A stretch of DNA of 64,000 bases from SKLM01 sp964514285 (GCA_964514285.1 CAZEQC010000001.1:1-64000); one strand, 5' to 3'. Positions 1 to 8,519 are shown, counted from the stretch's first letter. Made by a program: numbers and translations. The notes: generated from the sequence alone by a model not told the origin.

Positions 1-809
1 TCGCCACCGATCACGGCATCCCCTTCGTCTACACGCCGTGCCCGTTGGCCGGCGCCACCTCTCCGTGTACGCTGGCCGGCACCGCCGTCCAGGCGCTGAC
101 GGAGAGTCTCTTCGGCATCGTCCTCAGCCAGCTGCGCAAGCCGGGCGCGCCTTTGATCATCGGCGGGCTGATGTCGAATATGGATATGCGGACCACGGTC
201 TACTGCTACGGTTCGCCGGAGATGGCGCTGCTCAGCGCGGCCTACACCCAGATCACCAAGTGGTTGGGCGTGCCTGAGTACGAGACAGCCGGCTGCTCCG
301 ACGCCAAGCTGTTCGACGAGCAGGCCGCGATGGAGGCCTCATTCAACGCCACCACTGCCGGGCTCGTCGGCGGCAACATGATTCACGACGTCGGTTACCT
401 CGAACAGGGCCTGACGAGCTCAATGGAGCAGATGGTGGCCTCGAACGAGATCATCGACCGGGTGAAGCGGATTATGCGCGGCATCCCTGTCAACGATGAG
501 ACGAAGGCGCTGGACGTGATGGAGGACGTGGGACCCGGCGGTCACTATCTGGAGCACGATCACACCTATGACCGGTTCAAGGACGTGATCTGGCAGGGCG
601 AGTTGACGGACCGCCAGAACTGGGAGAACTGGGATCTGGGTGGTCGGAAGACCTTCAAGGACCGCGTCCATGCGAAGGTGCTGGAGATCCTGGAGGCGGA
701 CACCGAGCCGCTCATGGATGAGGACATGTACAATGAGCTCCGCCACATCTGCGAATTGGCCGATGAGCGCCATAAGGATGAGGAGCTGGACTTCGATATG
801 TTCGTGTGA
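1..809 (+). CDS. MttB-family corrinoid methyltransferase, 3' part (5' end outside window)
   Basis: The reading frame is open from base 3 to the stop at 807-809, so about 268 C-terminal residues are visible and the start lies outside the window. The sequence looks like the trimethylamine methyltransferase (MttB/MtgB) superfamily: a TIM-barrel enzyme that moves a methyl group from a quaternary or tertiary amine to a corrinoid protein. Recognisable stretches are PLAGATSPCTLAG, GGLMSNMDMRT and the Gly/Asn-rich AGLVGGNMIHDVGYLE. The C-terminal part is acidic and helical (GGHYLEHDHTYDRF). No amber codon interrupts the visible frame, so it may be a non-pyrrolysine member acting on betaine-like substrates, but the pyrrolysine site could lie upstream. 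A perfect hairpin follows 14 bases after the stop. No corrinoid protein gene is visible here. The substrate cannot be named from this sequence. Confidence 0.85.
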   Translation, partial: ATDHGIPFVYTPCPLAGATSPCTLAGTAVQALTESLFGIVLSQLRKPGAPLIIGGLMSNMDMRTTVYCYGSPEMALLSAAYTQITKWLGVPEYETAGCSDAKLFDEQAAMEASFNATTAGLVGGNMIHDVGYLEQGLTSSMEQMVASNEIIDRVKRIMRGIPVNDETKALDVMEDVGPGGHYLEHDHTYDRFKDVIWQGELTDRQNWENWDLGGRKTFKDRVHAKVLEILEADTEPLMDEDMYNELRHICELADERHKDEELDFDMFV

Positions 810-822
810 GCCGAGTCGCCAA

Positions 823-850
823 GCTGCTGGCGCTCTTCAGCGCCAGCAGC
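823..850 (+). terminator. Perfect 12-bp hairpin after the methyltransferase stop
   Basis: The arms gctgctggcgct (823-834) and agcgccagcagc (839-850) pair perfectly around a CTTC loop, 14 bases after the stop. There is no T-run behind the stem, so it may end transcription inefficiently or only protect the 3' end of the mRNA. Confidence 0.5.
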
Positions 851-865
851 CAGCGGCTATGGCCA

Positions 866-1202
866 CCCTTGCGAAGGCTGTATGGTGCTGGGGCGGATCG
901 CCCTAAGCGATTGGCCTCGTCAACGTTGACGATCAATGCAGGCTGACAAGGACCTTTCAATGGCGCTCGATCAACGCCGCTGTTCAATGCTGGATCTACA
1001 ATGCCGTCGTGGGGGCGTATGGCCCCCAGGCAATGGGATGGGCCGTCCCCTTCAGGGAGCGTCTCAGTCACGTTGTCCAATGCCGATCACACAACGTCGC
1101 TGTTCAATGCTGCTGAATCAATGAAGCCTTTCAAGGATGATCGAGCCAGCCTTTGCCCAGGGGCCACGGGTTGACGCACTGACCCGTGAGCCTTCGCAAG
1201 GG
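866..1202. repeat. 337-bp non-coding segment bounded by 14-bp inverted repeats
   Basis: The segment begins with cccttgcgaaggct (866-879) and ends with its exact reverse complement agccttcgcaaggg (1189-1202). It holds two near-identical 21-bp direct repeats and a small hairpin (arms cacgggt 1165-1171 and acccgtg 1182-1188). I see no credible reading frame in it and no clear target-site duplication. It resembles a small non-autonomous element or a structured non-coding region. Nothing identifies it as a known family. Confidence 0.45.
972..1112 (+). repeat. Pair of 21-bp direct repeats 120 bp apart
   Basis: Bases 972-992 and 1092-1112 match at 20 of 21 positions and share the core cgctgttcaatgctg. 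The offset is exactly 120 bp. Shorter shared words (caatgccg, cctttcaa) lie around both copies, suggesting an older, larger duplication. Confidence 0.6.
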
Positions 1203-1285
1203 GCTTTAATTTGAGTTCTACTTGATTGTGATGGCGGTTGACGTTGCCCGCTATCCTAATCAAGATCGTCCACATATAGCTGTCA

Positions 1286-1320
1286 CCTAGCCCCTCTTCC
1301 CAGCGGGAAGAGGGGCTAGG
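1286..1320. repeat. Perfect 16-bp palindrome (REP-like hairpin)
   Basis: CCTAGCCCCTCTTCCC (1286-1301) pairs with GGGAAGAGGGGCTAGG (1305-1320) around a 3-base loop. It lies 40 bases before the next start codon, so it could shape the leader of that gene. The length and perfect symmetry fit a dispersed bacterial palindrome rather than a terminator, since no T-run follows. Confidence 0.7.
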
Positions 1321-1360
1321 ATTGGGACTTAGTGAGGTAAGCTTTGGATAAGGGGGCAAG

Positions 1361-3376
1361 GTGCCCAAGAATAACTCACGGAAGCTTGTTCTAGGTATAG
1401 ATACCGGCGGTACATATACCGATGGTGTACTGCTCGACTATGACTCGCGTGAGGTGTTGGCAACACACAAGAGCCTGACCACCAAGCGGGATTTTTCTAT
1501 CGGTATTGAGCGGGTCATTGAGGGTATCGCGATCGAGGACCCTGCTGAGGTCCGAATGGTGTCTGTCTCGACGACGCTGGCGACTAATGCCATCGCCGAG
1601 GGGAAGGGCAAACGGGTTGCCCTCTTGCTGGTCGGCTACGACCCGGAGCTGATCTCCTCCTTCAATCTCGGAGCGCGATTTGCCACTCCTAATTACTACT
1701 ACTTTGACGGTGGACACGATCTCTATGGGCGAGAGCAGGAGGAGCTGGATCTGGCTTCCATTCTGGACAAGGTCAACGAGGTCAGGGGAGATGTGGATGC
1801 GATCGCCGTGTCCAGCTATTTCAGCCCGCTCAACCCGGAGCACGAGAATCGTATCTATGAGGCGGTCTCCCGAGTATGCGACCTGCCCATCGTGCTTGGT
1901 CACCAGCTTTCCACACGGCTGGGTTCGGTGGAGCGCGCAACGACAGCTGCGCTCAACGCCTCGCTTCTTGCTGTGCTCCAGGACTTCGTGATTGCCGTGC
2001 GGCGGGCTATGGAGCATCGTGAGATCGACGCGCCGCTGATGATGGTCCGCGGCGATGGAACGCTGATGAGCGATGAGTTCGCCTCTCGTACGCCGGTGGA
2101 GACGATTCATTCCGGCCCGGCGGCCAGCGCCATTGGAGGGCGCTTCCTCGCCCAGATCGATGATACGTTGGTCTTGGATGTTGGCGGCACCACCACGGAT
2201 CTGGCGCTTATCGAGGATGGAGAGGTGACGGTCAGCGAGGAGGGGGCGACCGTCGGCGACTACGAAACGGCCGTCAGCGCCGCTGACCTGTTCTCCGTTG
2301 CTCTGGGTGGGGATAGCCACATCACGCTGAACCGCGAGAAGCACATTGCCCTGGGGCCGGAGCGGGTCGTTCCCCTGGCGCATTTGGCGGAGGAGTATCC
2401 AAAGGTCAAGAGCCGCCTCCAGGCGCTCTCACGACGGGCCTGGGCGGAGGCCGGCCCGGATTGGTTGGAGTATTGGTTCCTGCTGCGCGAGCCCGATGAC
2501 GATCATTTGTTCCAGTCGAGTCACGCGAAGAAGCTGGTCGAGTTTCTGAGCAGTGGGCCGAAGCCTGTGCCTGAGATCGTCGACCATCTGGACGTGCTCC
2601 ACGTGGCCCAGATCAGCGTCGATGAGCTGTGGCGTGAGGAGATTCTGGGTAAGTCTGGCCTGACGCCCACGGATCTGCTGCACGTCGAGGAACGTTATAG
2701 CCCATGGGACGTGAAGGCGTCTGAGTTGGCTCTCCAGGTCTTCTCCCACTATCAGTTCAAGGAGCCCGACGAGATTCGGGAGGCGGTATGGCGGCGGGCT
2801 GTGGAGATGATCGTCCACGCCGTGATTACCTTCCTCAGCAAGCAGACCCTGACGCCTCCCACCGAGACGCGAAAGGAAGAGGAGGATGACATTGGGCGCT
2901 GGTTCTTCTTCAACAGCATCTACAAGACGCATCCTCACCTGGAGACCCTCTTCCGTCTACGTGAGCCGATCGTGGGCATCGGCGCGCCGGCCGATTTCTT
3001 CTTGAGCGAGGTTGCAGAGGCACTCAACGCGGAGTTGGTGTTGCCCGAGCATCACGCGGTGGCGAATGCGATGGGCGCCGTCGCCGGCAGTGTGATGGTC
3101 GTCGAGGAAGTCCTGGTCTATCCGCGGTTGGATCAGTCGGGTCTGGAGGTCATAGGGTATTACGTCCAGACCAGTGAGGATCGGAAGGACTTCGACGAGG
3201 AGGCGCTGGACGAGTGTATGCGTTACGCCAAGGACCTGGCTCACGAACGAGCCCTGGCAGCGGCGGTCCGTTCTGGCGCTGACAATCCGGAGGTCGTCGT
3301 CGAGGTGGAGACCGAGGGCCTGGATACGTACCGCATTCGAGCGAAGGCGATGGGCAATCCCCGCTTGGCTAAATGA
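1361..3376 (+). CDS. HyuA-like ASKHA ATPase (hydantoinase/oxoprolinase family), copy 1
   Basis: 671 residues starting at GTG 1361 behind the ribosome site aaggggg. The N-terminal phosphate-1 motif GIDTGGTYTD (residues ~13-22) and the second motif VLDVGGTTTDLAL (~270) mark an ASKHA-fold ATPase of the hydantoinase/oxoprolinase type. GGDSHITLN and GPAASAIGG are also family blocks, and the C-terminus has HHAVANAMGAVAGSV. The PGPACYG segment of true hydantoinase/oxoprolinase A subunits is missing. In its place is a longer region ending in GLTPTDLLHVEERYSPWD. No HyuB partner gene is present. Lying next to MttB and having a paralogue at 5914, it may be a corrinoid-enzyme accessory ATPase rather than a ring-opening enzyme; that role is inference. 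Confidence 0.8.
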   Translation: MPKNNSRKLVLGIDTGGTYTDGVLLDYDSREVLATHKSLTTKRDFSIGIERVIEGIAIEDPAEVRMVSVSTTLATNAIAEGKGKRVALLLVGYDPELISSFNLGARFATPNYYYFDGGHDLYGREQEELDLASILDKVNEVRGDVDAIAVSSYFSPLNPEHENRIYEAVSRVCDLPIVLGHQLSTRLGSVERATTAALNASLLAVLQDFVIAVRRAMEHREIDAPLMMVRGDGTLMSDEFASRTPVETIHSGPAASAIGGRFLAQIDDTLVLDVGGTTTDLALIEDGEVTVSEEGATVGDYETAVSAADLFSVALGGDSHITLNREKHIALGPERVVPLAHLAEEYPKVKSRLQALSRRAWAEAGPDWLEYWFLLREPDDDHLFQSSHAKKLVEFLSSGPKPVPEIVDHLDVLHVAQISVDELWREEILGKSGLTPTDLLHVEERYSPWDVKASELALQVFSHYQFKEPDEIREAVWRRAVEMIVHAVITFLSKQTLTPPTETRKEEEDDIGRWFFFNSIYKTHPHLETLFRLREPIVGIGAPADFFLSEVAEALNAELVLPEHHAVANAMGAVAGSVMVVEEVLVYPRLDQSGLEVIGYYVQTSEDRKDFDEEALDECMRYAKDLAHERALAAAVRSGADNPEVVVEVETEGLDTYRIRAKAMGNPRLAK

Positions 3377-3504
3377 GGTGGGGGCGACGCGGTCATCTTG
3401 GCAGTGCTTATTGGGGGCTTGCGTCTGCCGAAGGCGACATCAATGTGCCAGGTGCTTTGGAATGGGGCACCGGGCACGGAAGGGATATAGTATGGAGGTA
3501 GCGA

Positions 3505-4182
3505 ATGGAATTGGTGCGAGTTGATACGCAGCGCGCCTATGATTTGATCTGGGAGAAGATTACGACGCTGGAGTTGGCGCCAGGTGAGCCGATTAACGAG
3601 CAGGAGCTGGCCGAGGCGTTAGATATGGGCACCGTGCCTGTCCGAGAGGCGTTGAAATGGCTGGCTCACGAGAACCTGGTTGATGTCACAGAACGGCACG
3701 GCATCTACGTGGCCGACGTCAATGTCGATGATCTTCAGCAGCTCAGTGAGATGCGGTTGTCTCTTGAATCGCTCAGTGCTCGTCTCGCGGCTGAGCGCGT
3801 TGAGCCCGATGACCTGGTTGTTCTGGAGGCTTTGCGCCGGGAACAAGAAGCAGTGACGGCGGAGGAGGGTGAGGATAACGGCCATCTCCGTGACTTGTTT
3901 GACCGCGATCACAAGTTCCATCAGGCAGTGGCCAAGGCAGCTCACAACAAGTACCTGGCTCAGACGCTGGATCGTCTGTTTGGGCTCTCAAGGCGCCTGT
4001 GGTACCTGGTGTTGCCTCATCTGAGCTCTCTCTCCTCCAGCGTCGAAATGCACGTAGCTCTCGTGGGAGCGATTGAGAGCGGTGATGCCGATCAGGCTGA
4101 GAAGATTATGTACGAGCACGTCAAGGAGTTTTACGACGAGGTCCGTGAGATTCTAGAAACAGAGGAACTGGCAGAGGCCTAA
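3505..4182 (+). CDS. GntR-family regulator with FCD ligand domain
   Basis: 225 residues. Residues ~8-72 form a winged helix typical of GntR proteins (YDLIWEKITTLELAPGEPI, then VPVREALKWLAHENLV). Residues ~80-215 are an all-helical FCD domain with the usual metal-ligand pattern: Asp and His in DRDHKFHQA, His in EMHVALVGAIESGD and His in the final helix (YEHVKEF). Such regulators bind small carboxylates or similar metabolites. The gene lies between the HyuA-like ATPase gene and an exporter gene, 128 bases after the former, so it probably controls this cluster. The ATG at 3505 has gaggta about 10 bases upstream. Its effector is unknown. Confidence 0.88.
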   Translation: MELVRVDTQRAYDLIWEKITTLELAPGEPINEQELAEALDMGTVPVREALKWLAHENLVDVTERHGIYVADVNVDDLQQLSEMRLSLESLSARLAAERVEPDDLVVLEALRREQEAVTAEEGEDNGHLRDLFDRDHKFHQAVAKAAHNKYLAQTLDRLFGLSRRLWYLVLPHLSSLSSSVEMHVALVGAIESGDADQAEKIMYEHVKEFYDEVREILETEELAEA

Positions 4183-4299
4183 GAGTGGTCATCCTGCTTG
4201 CAGGGGTAACGGGACCCTCTCACCCTGGGCGACTGCTTACTGAAGGATACCAGCGAGGTGAAGAGGGATGAGCTCCACCCTGGAGATAAGGACCACGCC

Positions 4300-5337
4300 A
4301 TGCCAGAGATGACAGCGACGTCCAAGGCGACGGTGTCCCAGTCGTCGAACGCCATAGGCTATCTGGCCGTCTTGCTGGCAACAGCTTGTTGGGGAACCTC
4401 GGGCATTTGGGTCGAATTCGTCGTAGAAGCTAGCGGTGTTTCGGCGCTGGCTTTGGCGTTTTGGCGTGATTTGACCACCTTTCTCGTCCTTTTTCTGGGG
4501 CTTCGCCTGCTGCATCCGGCCTGGCTGCAGATCAAGCGATGCGATCTGAAGTGGCTCATCGCTTTGGGGGCGAGCTTGGGCATTTTTCACGTCTTCTGGA
4601 ACCTGGGCGTCCTGCTTAACGGAGCGGCGGTGGCCACGGTGCAGCAGGCCGCCATGCCGGCCATTGTCGCTGTTGTCGCCGCGCTGATCTGGAGTGAGCC
4701 GCTCCACATCCGGAAGATTCTGGCCATCATCTTAACCTTCATCGGCACGGTGCTGGTATCTGGTTTGGATGTACTGGGCCAGGCGGACCTGACCTGGGGC
4801 GGTTTCTTGGTGGGGCTGGGTATCCCTGTCTCTTACGCTGGTTGGAACGTGTTCGGCAAGCGCGTTCGGGGGGACTATAATCCCGTGACGACCTTGACCT
4901 ACGGTTTCGGTTTCGGTGCTTTGACGCTTCTGCCCTTTCAGGCCTTCACGACGCAGCCATGGCCGGTGCCGGCCAAGACCTTTCTCTGGTTTGCAGGTCT
5001 GATCAGCGTGGCCACGATAGCAGCCTTCTCCCTCTACACCTTTGCGCTGGGTCGCCTTCAGGCCAGTGTGGCCAGTATCCTTGCCATGGCCGAGATTCCC
5101 ATCGTAGCTGTTTACGCCTATGTCTTACTGGGCGAGCGTATGTCGCTCGATCAGGTCACGGGCGCCGTTCTGGTCATCGCGGGCGTTCTGATGCTCTCGG
5201 GTCGACGCAGTCACCCGGGTCGACACAGTCACCCAGGTCGACGCAGCCGCCGTGACCAAGACGATGACGTTGGTTCGAGTGAGGATGCCCCAGGGGACGC
5301 CACTCGCGATCAGAGAGACGAGGGAGCAAAGGAGTGA
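4300..5337 (+). CDS. EamA/DMT-family membrane transporter
   Basis: A drug/metabolite transporter with ten predicted membrane helices in two EamA repeats (first ~residues 15-140, second ~155-290). ATACWGTSGIWVEF and VQQAAMPAIVAVVAALIWSEPL are typical of the first repeat, and ASILAMAEIPIVAVYAYVLLGE of the second. I take ATG 4300 as the start because the transmembrane part begins soon after it; an in-frame GTG at 4258 would add 14 residues. The C-terminus is unusual: a charged cytoplasmic tail encoded by an 18-bp tandem repeat. The gene ends inside the ribosome site of ybaK, so the two are co-transcribed. Substrate unknown; export of an amine or amino acid is plausible from context. Confidence 0.85.
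   Translation: MPEMTATSKATVSQSSNAIGYLAVLLATACWGTSGIWVEFVVEASGVSALALAFWRDLTTFLVLFLGLRLLHPAWLQIKRCDLKWLIALGASLGIFHVFWNLGVLLNGAAVATVQQAAMPAIVAVVAALIWSEPLHIRKILAIILTFIGTVLVSGLDVLGQADLTWGGFLVGLGIPVSYAGWNVFGKRVRGDYNPVTTLTYGFGFGALTLLPFQAFTTQPWPVPAKTFLWFAGLISVATIAAFSLYTFALGRLQASVASILAMAEIPIVAVYAYVLLGERMSLDQVTGAVLVIAGVLMLSGRRSHPGRHSHPGRRSRRDQDDDVGSSEDAPGDATRDQRDEGAKE
5201..5254 (+). repeat. 18-bp tandem repeat, three units, in the transporter tail
   Basis: Units at 5201-5218, 5219-5236 and 5237-5254. The first two differ at two positions and the third is degenerate after base 11. They encode RRSHPG, RHSHPG and RRSRRD. The core tcgacgcagtcaccc recurs exactly at 9004-9018 in an unrelated gene. Confidence 0.8.
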
Positions 5338-5341
5338 TAAC

Positions 5342-5824
5342 ATGGTGACTAAGACGTTGCCTATGGAGTTATTGGAGCAGAAAGGCGTTCCCTACGAAGC
5401 GCACCCGCACGAGGAGACGCAATACACCGCGGAGGGCGTGGCGGAGGACCTGGGTATCCCCGTGGCCCAGGTTGTGAAAGCTATGCTCGTACGCTGCGAT
5501 GGGAGTTGGTACGTTCTGGTGGTGATTCCCGGTGATAGACGACTCAGTCTGGAGAAAGTGCAGACCAGCGTGGGAGCCGGGAAGGTGAAGCTGGCATCGA
5601 AGCAAGAGGTGGAGCGCATCACAGGCTACACGGTGGGAGCGGTCTCCGTGATGGGCTTTCGACAGGGCGGCGTGATGACCTTTGTTGACCGGGGGGTCTT
5701 GGATCTCGAGCAAGTGGTCATCAGCTCTGGGCGCCCGGATGCCGGGCTGGCGCTCTCGGTCGAGGATTTGATGGAGGCGTTGGAGGGCGCTCAGGTAGGG
5801 GATTTCTGCGAAACGACGGGATAG
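5342..5824 (+). CDS. ybaK: YbaK/EbsC-type aminoacyl-tRNA deacylase
   Basis: 160 residues from ATG 5342, with the ribosome site aaaggag overlapping the previous stop. The protein is a single YbaK domain: VPYEAHPHEETQYTAEGVAE at residues ~14-33, then VKAMLVRCDGSWYVLVVIPGD and GYTVGAVSVMGF. Family members hydrolyse mischarged tRNAs in trans, typically Cys-tRNA(Pro) for the YbaK group. Length and motif order match a free-standing editing enzyme. It has no obvious functional link to its neighbours and probably rides in the same transcript. Confidence 0.87.
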   Translation: MVTKTLPMELLEQKGVPYEAHPHEETQYTAEGVAEDLGIPVAQVVKAMLVRCDGSWYVLVVIPGDRRLSLEKVQTSVGAGKVKLASKQEVERITGYTVGAVSVMGFRQGGVMTFVDRGVLDLEQVVISSGRPDAGLALSVEDLMEALEGAQVGDFCETTG

Positions 5825-5913
5825 GGATGGGAAGTGAGCGGGTCGACGGGCGATCGGTCGATGCGGTCACCCGGCGAAGGGGCGGAGACTTAGAGCTTGG
5901 CGCGAGGTAAGCT

Positions 5914-7956
5914 GTGAAAGTTGTCTTAGGTATTGATACTGGCGGGACGTACACGGACGCAGCGCTGGTCGATCACGAGACGGGCAGCGTGTTAACTGGG
6001 GCGAAGGCGCTCACCACGCGCCACGATCTATCGATCGGTATTGAGGAGGCCGTGCGGGCGGTTCTGAATCGAAAGGCGGAGGCTGCTGGGGCTATCCGTC
6101 TGGTGGCCCTCTCGACGACGTTGGCCACGAACGCCATTGTCGAGGGTCAGGGGCGGTCAGTTGGATTGTTGTTGATCGGCTATGACCAGGAGCTCGTCCG
6201 TCAGTACCAGCTCGAGAGGGAGCTGGCGACCGAACGCTGGGCCTACGTACGCGGCGGACACGACGTCGTCGGCGAGGAACAGGAGCCGCTGGACGAGGAG
6301 GCTGCTCGAGAGGCGATCATGGCCTGGCGGGACGAGGTCGAGGGGTTCGCAGTCTCTGGTTTCTTCGGCGTCTACAACCCCGCTCACGAACTGCGAGTGA
6401 AGGCCCTGGTGCAGTCTCTGACCGATCTCCCCGTCACTTGCGGTCACGAGCTGAGCTCTCGCCTGGACTCGGTGCGGCGAGCGACGACAGCGGCCCTCAA
6501 CGCGCAGCTAATCCCCTTACTTCACGAGCTGATAGCTACTGTTCGTCAGACCCTCGACCAGATGGGCGTCATGGCTCCTTTGATGGTGGTGAAGGGCGAT
6601 GGTTCCCTCGTGCGGGCCGGCTGGGCGATGGAGCGGCCCATCGAGACGATCCTCTCCGGCCCAGCTGCCAGCGTGGTCGGGGCTTGGCACCTGGCGGGCC
6701 GTCGGGATGTGTGGACGGTTGACATCGGCGGAACGACCACGGACATCGCTGTGCTGGATGGCGGCCGACCGAGGCTCAATCCCCACGGGGCGCGTGTTGG
6801 GGGATGGCGAACAATGGTCGAGGCGGCCGACGTTCATACCGTGGGGTTGGGCGGCGACAGCCACGTGCACTTGAATGGATCCAGCTTGGCTATCGGCCCT
6901 CAACGGGTGATTCCTCTCTGTCTGCTGGCGAGTCAATACCTGGGAGTTGTGGACCAACTGAGGAAGCAATCGCAGGAGAAAACGGGCGGGCGCATCGGTC
7001 AGCTAGTGGTGGCTCAGCGGCCTGGCGCCAGAGGGCTTTCGGCGGAGAAGCGGGCCTTGCTTGATAGTCTGAGGGATGGTCCTCGCCTCATAACATCGCT
7101 GGTTGAGGACGGTCCACTCGCTGCCCAACGGGTTAGGGGGTTGGAAGCACGTCAGATTGTGCTGCGCTCTGCGTTCACACCGACGGACGCGCTTCACGTT
7201 CTGGGGCGGTTGAATCTTTGGGACGCCGAGGCCTCCCGCGTCGGGGCACAAATGCTGGCAAAGCAGCTTGGGTCGACGGGCAATCTCGCCCAGTCACCCG
7301 GCCTCAGCGTGGAGACGCTCTGTGAGCGAGTGATTGACGGGGTAGGGGATCGGGTGTCCAAGGCCTTGGTGACCAAGATCCTCAGTGACGAGGATTCAGC
7401 TTCGGGCGCTGGGACGCCGCCGGACTGGGAGCAAGAGCCATCAGCCGCGGCGTTGTTGGCGCGGGCGCTGGGAAGTAAGCCCGATTCCGATCTGCGCTGC
7501 GAAATGAGGCTTCGCCAGCCCGTGGTCGCGATAGGCGCGCCGGTTGAGGCCTACATGCCGCGCGTGGCTGATCAACTGAGTACTGAGCTGGTCATTCCGC
7601 CTCACGCCGAGGTGGCCAATGCGGTGGGAGCTGTGACGGGCAGCGTGGTGCAGCAGATTCGGGTGACGATCCAGCCAGTGGACGGGGACACATTCCGGCT
7701 TCATCTCCCCGACGGCGTGCGTGACTTCTCTACGTTGGCGGAGAGCGTCCAATGCGCGGAGGAGACGATGACCGAGAGGGTGGAATCGATGGCTCACGAG
7801 GCTGGCGGGGCGACGCTATCCCCTGGGCACATTGAGGTGCGGACTGAACGTGAGGACAGGACAGCACCGGTCCGGGGGGATCGGATCTATCTGGGCACGG
7901 AGATGACCTTCACTGCTGTGGGACGGCCAGGCCTGGCGATGGATCGAACGACCTAA
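5914..7956 (+). CDS. HyuA-like ASKHA ATPase (hydantoinase/oxoprolinase family), copy 2
   Basis: 680 residues from GTG 5914. It has the same architecture as the gene at 1361: GIDTGGTYTDAALVDHETG at the N-terminus, LSTTLATNAIVEGQG, LSSRLDSVRRATTAALNA, TVDIGGTTTDIAVLDGG near residue 270, GLGGDSHVHLNG, and AHVEVANAVGAV-like ending (PHAEVANAVGAVTGSV). It too lacks PGPACYG and has the alternative block FTPTDALHVLGRLNLWD. The two paralogues differ most in the middle (residues ~330-480), so they are old duplicates or parts of one hetero-oligomer. No HyuB follows; the next gene is mscL on the opposite strand. A forked stem-loop (7959-8002) lies between the convergent genes. Confidence 0.8.
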   Translation: MKVVLGIDTGGTYTDAALVDHETGSVLTGAKALTTRHDLSIGIEEAVRAVLNRKAEAAGAIRLVALSTTLATNAIVEGQGRSVGLLLIGYDQELVRQYQLERELATERWAYVRGGHDVVGEEQEPLDEEAAREAIMAWRDEVEGFAVSGFFGVYNPAHELRVKALVQSLTDLPVTCGHELSSRLDSVRRATTAALNAQLIPLLHELIATVRQTLDQMGVMAPLMVVKGDGSLVRAGWAMERPIETILSGPAASVVGAWHLAGRRDVWTVDIGGTTTDIAVLDGGRPRLNPHGARVGGWRTMVEAADVHTVGLGGDSHVHLNGSSLAIGPQRVIPLCLLASQYLGVVDQLRKQSQEKTGGRIGQLVVAQRPGARGLSAEKRALLDSLRDGPRLITSLVEDGPLAAQRVRGLEARQIVLRSAFTPTDALHVLGRLNLWDAEASRVGAQMLAKQLGSTGNLAQSPGLSVETLCERVIDGVGDRVSKALVTKILSDEDSASGAGTPPDWEQEPSAAALLARALGSKPDSDLRCEMRLRQPVVAIGAPVEAYMPRVADQLSTELVIPPHAEVANAVGAVTGSVVQQIRVTIQPVDGDTFRLHLPDGVRDFSTLAESVQCAEETMTERVESMAHEAGGATLSPGHIEVRTEREDRTAPVRGDRIYLGTEMTFTAVGRPGLAMDRTT

Positions 7957-8075
7957 TTGTAGAGACCCAAGTGCGGCTGGGTTGTCGCCGCGCTAGCTCT
8001 ACTACGCTCAAGTCCCCCTGAAAATCCGCCTCCAGGCGTGAGCCGCTCGCTCTGTCGGTTTTCCGTCCGACATCC

Positions 8076-8519
8076 CTAAGCCTCCTCCAAATGCGACGTG
8101 CAATGCGGGCAGCGCGTCGCTTCAATCGGAATCTCTGTCATGCAGTACGGGCACGTCTTCGTCGTCGGCTCGGCAGGCTTCTCCTCCTCCTTTCGTTCCA
8201 GCCGATTGATCTGGCGGACGATGAGGAAGAGGGCGAGGGCGATGATGATGAAATCGATGATCGTGTTGAAGAACAACCCATAGTTGATCGTCGCCGCTCC
8301 GGCCTCTTCCGCCGCCGCTAGGCTCTCGTAGCGTCCACCCGAGAGGTTGATGAAGAAATCTGAGAAGTCAGCATTTCCCAGTAGCAGGCCGATGGGTGGC
8401 ATGAGGATGTCGCTTACGAACGAGCTGACGATGTTGCTGAACGCGCTGCCGATGATGATGCCGATAGCGAGATCGATGATGTTCCCGCGCAGGGCGAACT
8501 TCTTGAATTGCTTCAGCAT
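8076..8519 (-). CDS. mscL: Large-conductance mechanosensitive channel with zinc-ribbon tail
   Basis: 147 residues. The core is a standard MscL: N-terminal amphipathic helix (MLKQFKKFALRGN), TM1 NIIDLAIGIIIGSAFSNIV, a periplasmic loop and TM2 IIDFIIIALALFLIVRQIN. The channel opens under membrane tension to release solutes in osmotic downshock. The normal cytoplasmic helix bundle is followed by a CPYC...CPHC zinc ribbon (residues ~122-140). The ribosome site gaaggaggga precedes the ATG, and a good promoter lies at 8609-8636. It is convergent with the HyuA-like gene. The zinc-ribbon extension is the only non-standard part. Confidence 0.95.
   Translation of the reverse strand: MLKQFKKFALRGNIIDLAIGIIIGSAFSNIVSSFVSDILMPPIGLLLGNADFSDFFINLSGGRYESLAAAEEAGAATINYGLFFNTIIDFIIIALALFLIVRQINRLERKEEEKPAEPTTKTCPYCMTEIPIEATRCPHCTSHLEEA

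Noticed and set aside
1391..2383. Long open frame antisense to the first HyuA-like gene
   Set aside because: It mirrors the codons of a clear ASKHA ATPase, has no domain and no ribosome site.
1..7956. Hydantoin or 5-oxoproline degradation operon
   Set aside because: No HyuB, hydantoin racemase or carbamoylase is present, and the HyuA-like proteins lack a key family block.
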